Of a stretch of 64,000 nt of DNA, positions 59,406-64,000 are shown one piece after another. The stretch is from Arcuatula senhousia (taxonomy: Eukaryota > Mollusca > Bivalvia > Mytilida > Mytilidae). The stretch spans positions 1,550,001 through 1,614,000 of the forward strand of contig OZ020314.1 in the NCBI GenBank assembly GCA_963971305.1, in the 5' to 3' direction. The position numbers and the translations under genes are program-made. How positions within the stretch are numbered: the stretch's first letter is position 1; each line of letters opens with the position of its first letter. Below the pieces are notes generated by a model, which saw only the letters and a program-made list of their open reading frames with translations, did not search any database and was not told where the DNA came from.

Positions 59406-61743
59406 TCCGGTAAAGGGAGAAAAACAAAACCATATGACAAACCATAATCTGCACTCATCTAAGAGATCAAAATCCTATATTTGTCTAAAAGTGCATGATA
59501 TCTGCCGTAAAATTTCTGAAGTGAAGACAGCAACCGAGAGCAACATAACCCTGAGTGAGCAATTTTTGGGTCAGTCGTGACGCTCTGCTAAGGAAATCGA
59601 TGTAAGTTCCGATAAGTTTGATCAGTGAAAAGCGTGATTATTAATATTGATATACGCATATATACAACTGGGTTGAATTCGTAAAAGTTTGTCACCGAAA
59701 ACAATAATACATTCAAATTAGTGTAGGTAAACATTTATATGAATGACATCCCAATAATCTCTGCAAAAAATATTAAATCATCGTGACAAAACCCACTAAT
59801 TTATATAGCAAGTGACATAGGGCATAGAATGTCTCCCTTTTAAGGTGTAACACAGTCCTTTGTACGTATTATGGTAGTTAGATGTGGCTCTCTGGTTTCA
59901 ACATCCAAATATAACCCACACATTCTAGAAAAGCATGTCGGTTGTGATAAGTAAATTTTAAAAGCTAGAGCTTAATGAAAGGGAGAATTGACCAGGAAAT
60001 AATAAAGTTACAACGTTTTATGGAGCCGTAGGAATAATGTTCTGTTGAACGTACCAACAAATATCAATAAATATACTAGAACATTGAACTAAAACAAACA
60101 GAAACGCGTTTTGTCTTGATGGTTTTATGATACTGATACTTTGGTACACCTTTGCGTCTTTCGTGATACTGATTACCCCTTTGGTACACCTTTGCGTCTT
60201 TCGTGATACGAGGAGATATACATTAAGAACTTAATGCTACCCTATAATCGTATATATTGTTAAAATGTACTGACAATTATTGATGTTGTTTTTCTTAAGA
60301 ACACATTTTGAAAAGAAGATCGAATCCGTTATTATGAAGTTTTAAATTTCAAAATGTACTGATTCATAAAAATCCATTTCAATAAATTGCCAATAGCTTT
60401 TTGTGTAAAAACAATTTAAAATCATTATCCGTAGACAAAATTTAAACATTGCTAAAATATGAAATGTTTTAACGTCATTAACAAATTAAATTTAAAGTTT
60501 CAATGGTTAAATGTTAACAAATATAACAAATAGAAAGTCAGATCAAAAACGATCGGTCATACTTAATTTAAATGTTATGGTAAGATATATTGAACGACTA
60601 TTATGAAAGCAGAGGAGAGAAATATGTACAATATAAATTAAGAATTATATGTTCCACAATTATATTTATATACACAGCGTGTATACAACGACATAATATA
60701 TAAACTTAAACGACGAAGTCACGACCACCAGAGGGTGAAACGAGCGAAATGATGTTAATTTAACTGCAGCATTGAGATAAATGCGCAAGAGGTCTGTTAT
60801 TTGAGTCAGTTCTATGACTGTTCAGATTAAAAATTGCTCTTAAAAGTCATTTATGTACAAAAAATAATTTGTTTTTGGCCAAAGCACAAACTGCCTGTCA
60901 AAATTAATATTTTTAGCGGATGTGATGGTGCAAAAAGTAAAAACTTTGTCAACGGAGTTATAGATAAATTGAGAAGACGAAAGTAGAGGTAGAAGAAAAA
61001 AACATATTTAAAAACAGAATATCTGAGTTTTTTAAAGATAAGAACTTAGAAAAGTGAAAATATCAGTATCATAATTGTTAATCTTGCACCCCAGAATTAA
61101 TCTGGATACATTTTGAGATATTTGTTAACAATGAATTGCTTGAAAAGTATATTAGCTAGGCATGTGATATTGGGTATACAGAAACTTTTTTTGTTTATAT
61201 CAAAAAGTAGTTGATTTCAGTGATGGTTCCGGCAGGCAAAACATACTTTTAATGGCGACACTCGTTTTAATTATTCATATATTATGTTTAGAAGTAAGTT
61301 ATGTTAAACATTTAAGTTGTTTGATTAAATCTCTGACCCATTCACCAAAATTGTCCCACTATACATACACACTATTAGCGTTACAAGCGATTTTTTGTCT
61401 ATCTTTTTAAACGTTTTGAGTTAAATTTCTTCATATAATACGTGAAAGTTCGGACTATTTAAATACTTATTTTGAACTTTATTAGGAAGTTTATGATTAT
61501 AAGTGTATACACGTAATATACATGTGAATATGCCATCAATGGTGTAATTTTTAGCTCACCTGACAATGATAAAAATAGAACAAGCGAGGGACCAGACAAT
61601 AGTTTTTGGCTTAAATTTTATGACTGAGATTATGGTTTTTTTTATTTTTAGAAAAGCAGCTGGATTATTATTAGTCCATAGTGTTGACACCCAAAAAATA
61701 CACAGGGTCTCTGTTTTCAATAGGATTGTTATCTGTGCTGGCA
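59406..61743. other. Intergenic, repeats only
   Basis: No supported gene. Contains a direct pair at 60,120-60,215 (CTTTGGTACACCTTTGCGTC twice) and the interspersed repeat copy at 60,308-60,690. Confidence 0.5.
60308..60690 (+). repeat. Diverged interspersed repeat, copy 2 (possible empty site)
   Basis: Similar to 58,300-58,590. Its end, CACAATTATATTTATATA at about 60,655, matches the sequence directly left of the large transposon (34,764-34,780). It may represent the same repeat without the insertion. Confidence 0.55.
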
Positions 61744-62252
61744 TGGGCAAGTCTCAATCCAAGACGGCTAGGGATAGCAAGAAAAAGTCTCAATATGTAG
61801 TCACTACTGTTGCCACCAGCAGTTGTCCACCTGTTTTCAGCATACAAAGTGGTGCCACCAGCACACCTCAATTTTCAGTCACCACTAGTGTTGCCACTGG
61901 CAGTTCTCCATCTGTAGACACTATACAAAGTGTTGCAATCAGAACACCTCCAACTTCAGCCACCACTAGTGTTGCCACCAGCAAATCTCCATCTGTAGTC
62001 ACTAGACAAAGTGTTGCCTCCATCACTCTTCCAATTTCAGCCACTAGGGTTGCCATCAGCAGTGCTTATACAGTCACTAGTGTTGCCACCATCACTCTCC
62101 CACCAGCAGTCTCTAATGTTATCACCAGCAGTTCCCCATCTGTAGTCACTAGTGGTGCCACCAGCATTCCACAACCTGCAGTCTCTAATGTTGCCATCAG
62201 TAGCTCTCAATCCACTAGTGTAGGAACTAACACATCAGGTACTATAACAAAT
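61744..62252 (+). CDS. Ser/Thr-rich repetitive exon
   Basis: From MGKSQSKTARDSKKK at 61744 the frame runs as imperfect repeats of a roughly 20-22-residue unit (VATSxSPSVVTxQSVA type), rich in Ser, Thr, Val and Ala. The region ends at a plausible donor, GTCT|GTAAGT, near 62,251. The frame is also open upstream to 61,566, but that part is not repetitive and the basic MGKSQSK start is more credible. No domain is recognised. Composition suggests a disordered or heavily O-glycosylated segment, but no signal peptide is seen. It could be an exon of a larger gene extending right, or a minisatellite that happens to be open. Confidence 0.4.
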
Positions 62253-62619
62253 GTCTGTAAGTCAAAGTCAATAATTTTAGTTACATTGTAAAATAATTAC
62301 AAGTCAAGCAAGAAAGAAAAACAATAAACATGAACAACAAAAAAGCACAACATACATACAGTCAGAGATGCCACTTAGACAAATGAACAAAATTTAACTT
62401 CTTAAAGTTATTAAAAAATTACTTGTTAGAGCAAAGTATTTTTTTCTTATCACAAATTTGCTTATATGTATACGGGTAAACTTGAAAATCTTGGAGCTCA
62501 TTTTAATTGTTACACAGTATTGTTACAATCAAACAGACAATTGGTGTGCAAGGCCTTTGAAACCATTATCATCATGATCATATAACACCATTTTTCGATA
62601 CAGTACTTGAACCGATCAG
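62253..62619. other. Nothing recognised
   Basis: AT-rich sequence downstream of the Ser/Thr-rich exon. Confidence 0.4.
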
Positions 62620-62785
62620 TGCAACACTTTGACGGATCGATGACTGATCGGTGACGGATTGATGACGCGTTTGGACCGGATTGATGACTGATTGATGACG
62701 GATTTGTGACTGATTGGTGACTGGTTGTTGACTGATTGATGACGGATCGGACGGATTGGACGTGTGACGGATACCATAGGTAACC
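62620..62785. repeat. Minisatellite GACTGATTGATGACGGAT
   Basis: About nine degenerate units of GACTGATYGRTGACGGAT, with higher-order pairs. The minus-strand frame that reads VINQSSI-type repeats is a by-product. Confidence 0.85.
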
Positions 62786-63286
62786 GGGCTATCGATCCGT
62801 TATTTTGACTGATACGATCGATCGGTATAATTAGAAAACTCTTCTGTGAAACGAAGTTATCGTTTTTACCTATACGTGTATAACATGTATAACGCAACAC
62901 AAACCAGTGACGGCGTTAATTTAATTTGTTTTAAATAAATTATGCTATAGTGTTAAATAAGACGTACATTTTCTATTTAAATATGTAAATATTATTAATC
63001 TAATGAATTTAATAATTGTTTACATAGTACTTCCTTTAAACTAAATAGGCAAAGTTCGTGTTCTTTTCTTCCATAAAAATAATAATAATATAATTTTATT
63101 TTATTTGTTCTGATTTTTAAATACAAAAACAGAAACTGTACTGAAAAAATCTTTGAAATGTTAAAGGTTTCTGCTTAGAATACTTCTTTCAACAATTTGT
63201 AACATATATTCAACAACAAAATATTCAGGAGATATCAATAATCTAGTAAATTTTATTTTAATTAACTTTTGATTCACTGTGTTAAA
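62786..63286. other. Nothing recognised
   Basis: Very AT-rich, no gene. Confidence 0.4.
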
Positions 63287-64000
63287 TTTGTTCGCATAGG
63301 AATATAGACCTATGCAAATTTCTTATGTAAAATATTTGAAACTTTAGTAAAATCTTATATTTGAGCATAAAATTATATGACGGTTTAGTAAAATTGACAA
63401 GAAAATGTTTGCGAAACAACTTTTTTCATCAGGTTTGACACATAAATGATATGTTAAGTTGAAAAGTTGCATAAATACATATTGCTGCCTTAAAAAAGTA
63501 ATGTTCATTAAGTTAAGAGATTATAAAGAAAATTTGTTCGCATATAAATATAGATCACATTTGCAAATTTCTGATGTAAAATATATGAAACTTTAGTTAA
63601 ATCTTATATTTTAGCTAAAAATTATATGACGGTTAAATAAAATTGACCAGAACTTGTTTGCAAAACAACTTTTTTCATCAGATTTGACACATAAATGGTA
63701 TGTTCAGTTGAAAATTTGCATAAGTACATATTGGCGCCTTAAAAAATAAGGCTCATAAAGTTAGGAGGATTATGAAAAAAAATTGTTCGCAACGGAATAT
63801 AGATCACATTTGCAAATATCTTATTTAAAATATATGAAACTTTAGTAAAATCTTATATTTGAGCATAAAATTATATGATGGTTTAATAAAATTGCCAAGA
63901 AAATGTTTGCGAAACAACTTTTTTCATCAGGTTTGACACCTTAATGCTAAGATAAGTTGAAAAGTTGCATAACAACATATTGCTGACTTAAAAAATAAGG
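63287..64000 (+). repeat. Tandem repeat, period 246-249 bp
   Basis: Units start at 63287, 63533 and 63782 with TTTGTTCGCA and share GAAACTTTAGTAAAATCTTA, AAATTATATGAYGGTT and CAACTTTTTTCATCAGRTTTG. The third copy runs off the window, so the array may be a longer satellite. Confidence 0.88.

Overview
This is eukaryotic, AT-rich genomic DNA. It has spliced genes with GT-AG introns, dense small inverted-repeat elements, tRNA-derived SINE pieces and minisatellites. The recurring dispersed families (for example one around AAAGTCCGAAAGGGCAG and one with CCATATGGGACCCCTA), the frequent ACATGTA word and the retroelement types suggest a bivalve mollusc, probably a mussel. That assignment is inference. 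I see no rRNA, intact tRNA or ordinary housekeeping gene; almost everything coding is transposon-derived.

Layout. 0.3-2.5 kb: a wrecked Ty3/gypsy-like LTR element (LTR, gag, an inverted protease-RT linker piece, and 300-bp direct repeats at both sides). 2.6-9.6 kb: a tandem duplication, a Penelope-like RT scrap, several MITEs, minisatellites and one SAM-like reading frame on the minus strand. 9.8-10.9 kb: a LINE whose reverse transcriptase has been deleted. 11.2-15.4 kb (+): a RecQ-like helicase gene lacking its Walker A exon. 16.8-25.8 kb (-): a convergent multi-exon gene with a Myb/SANT-like N-terminus and a DUF6589-type core; its C-terminus and stop codon come from a MITE. 26-34.5 kb: hairpins, MITEs, minisatellites and SINE pieces.

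The main object is 34,782-57,590. It is a 22.8-kb DNA transposon with long terminal inverted repeats starting AATGCCTTCC and a 4-bp ATAG duplication on each side. The TIRs (about 0.6 and 0.8 kb) carry arrays of GATAGGGTAACATTACTCTA-type motifs. Two genes lie inside, transcribed divergently from about 43-45 kb. The rightward gene joins, in one open frame over 12 exons (970 codons), an OTU cysteine protease domain to a probable RNase H-fold (DUF7869-like) transposase. The leftward gene has nine recognised exons and encodes a ParB/sulfiredoxin-like domain followed by charged coiled-coil segments. Both are open through every splice junction, and the outermost 190 bp of the TIRs are almost identical, so the copy looks recent and perhaps autonomous. 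Younger MITEs and dispersed repeats sit in its introns.

57.6-64 kb: flanking repeats (including a likely paralogous empty site near 60.7 kb), a SINE, a Ser/Thr-rich exon, and a 246-249-bp tandem repeat running off the window end.
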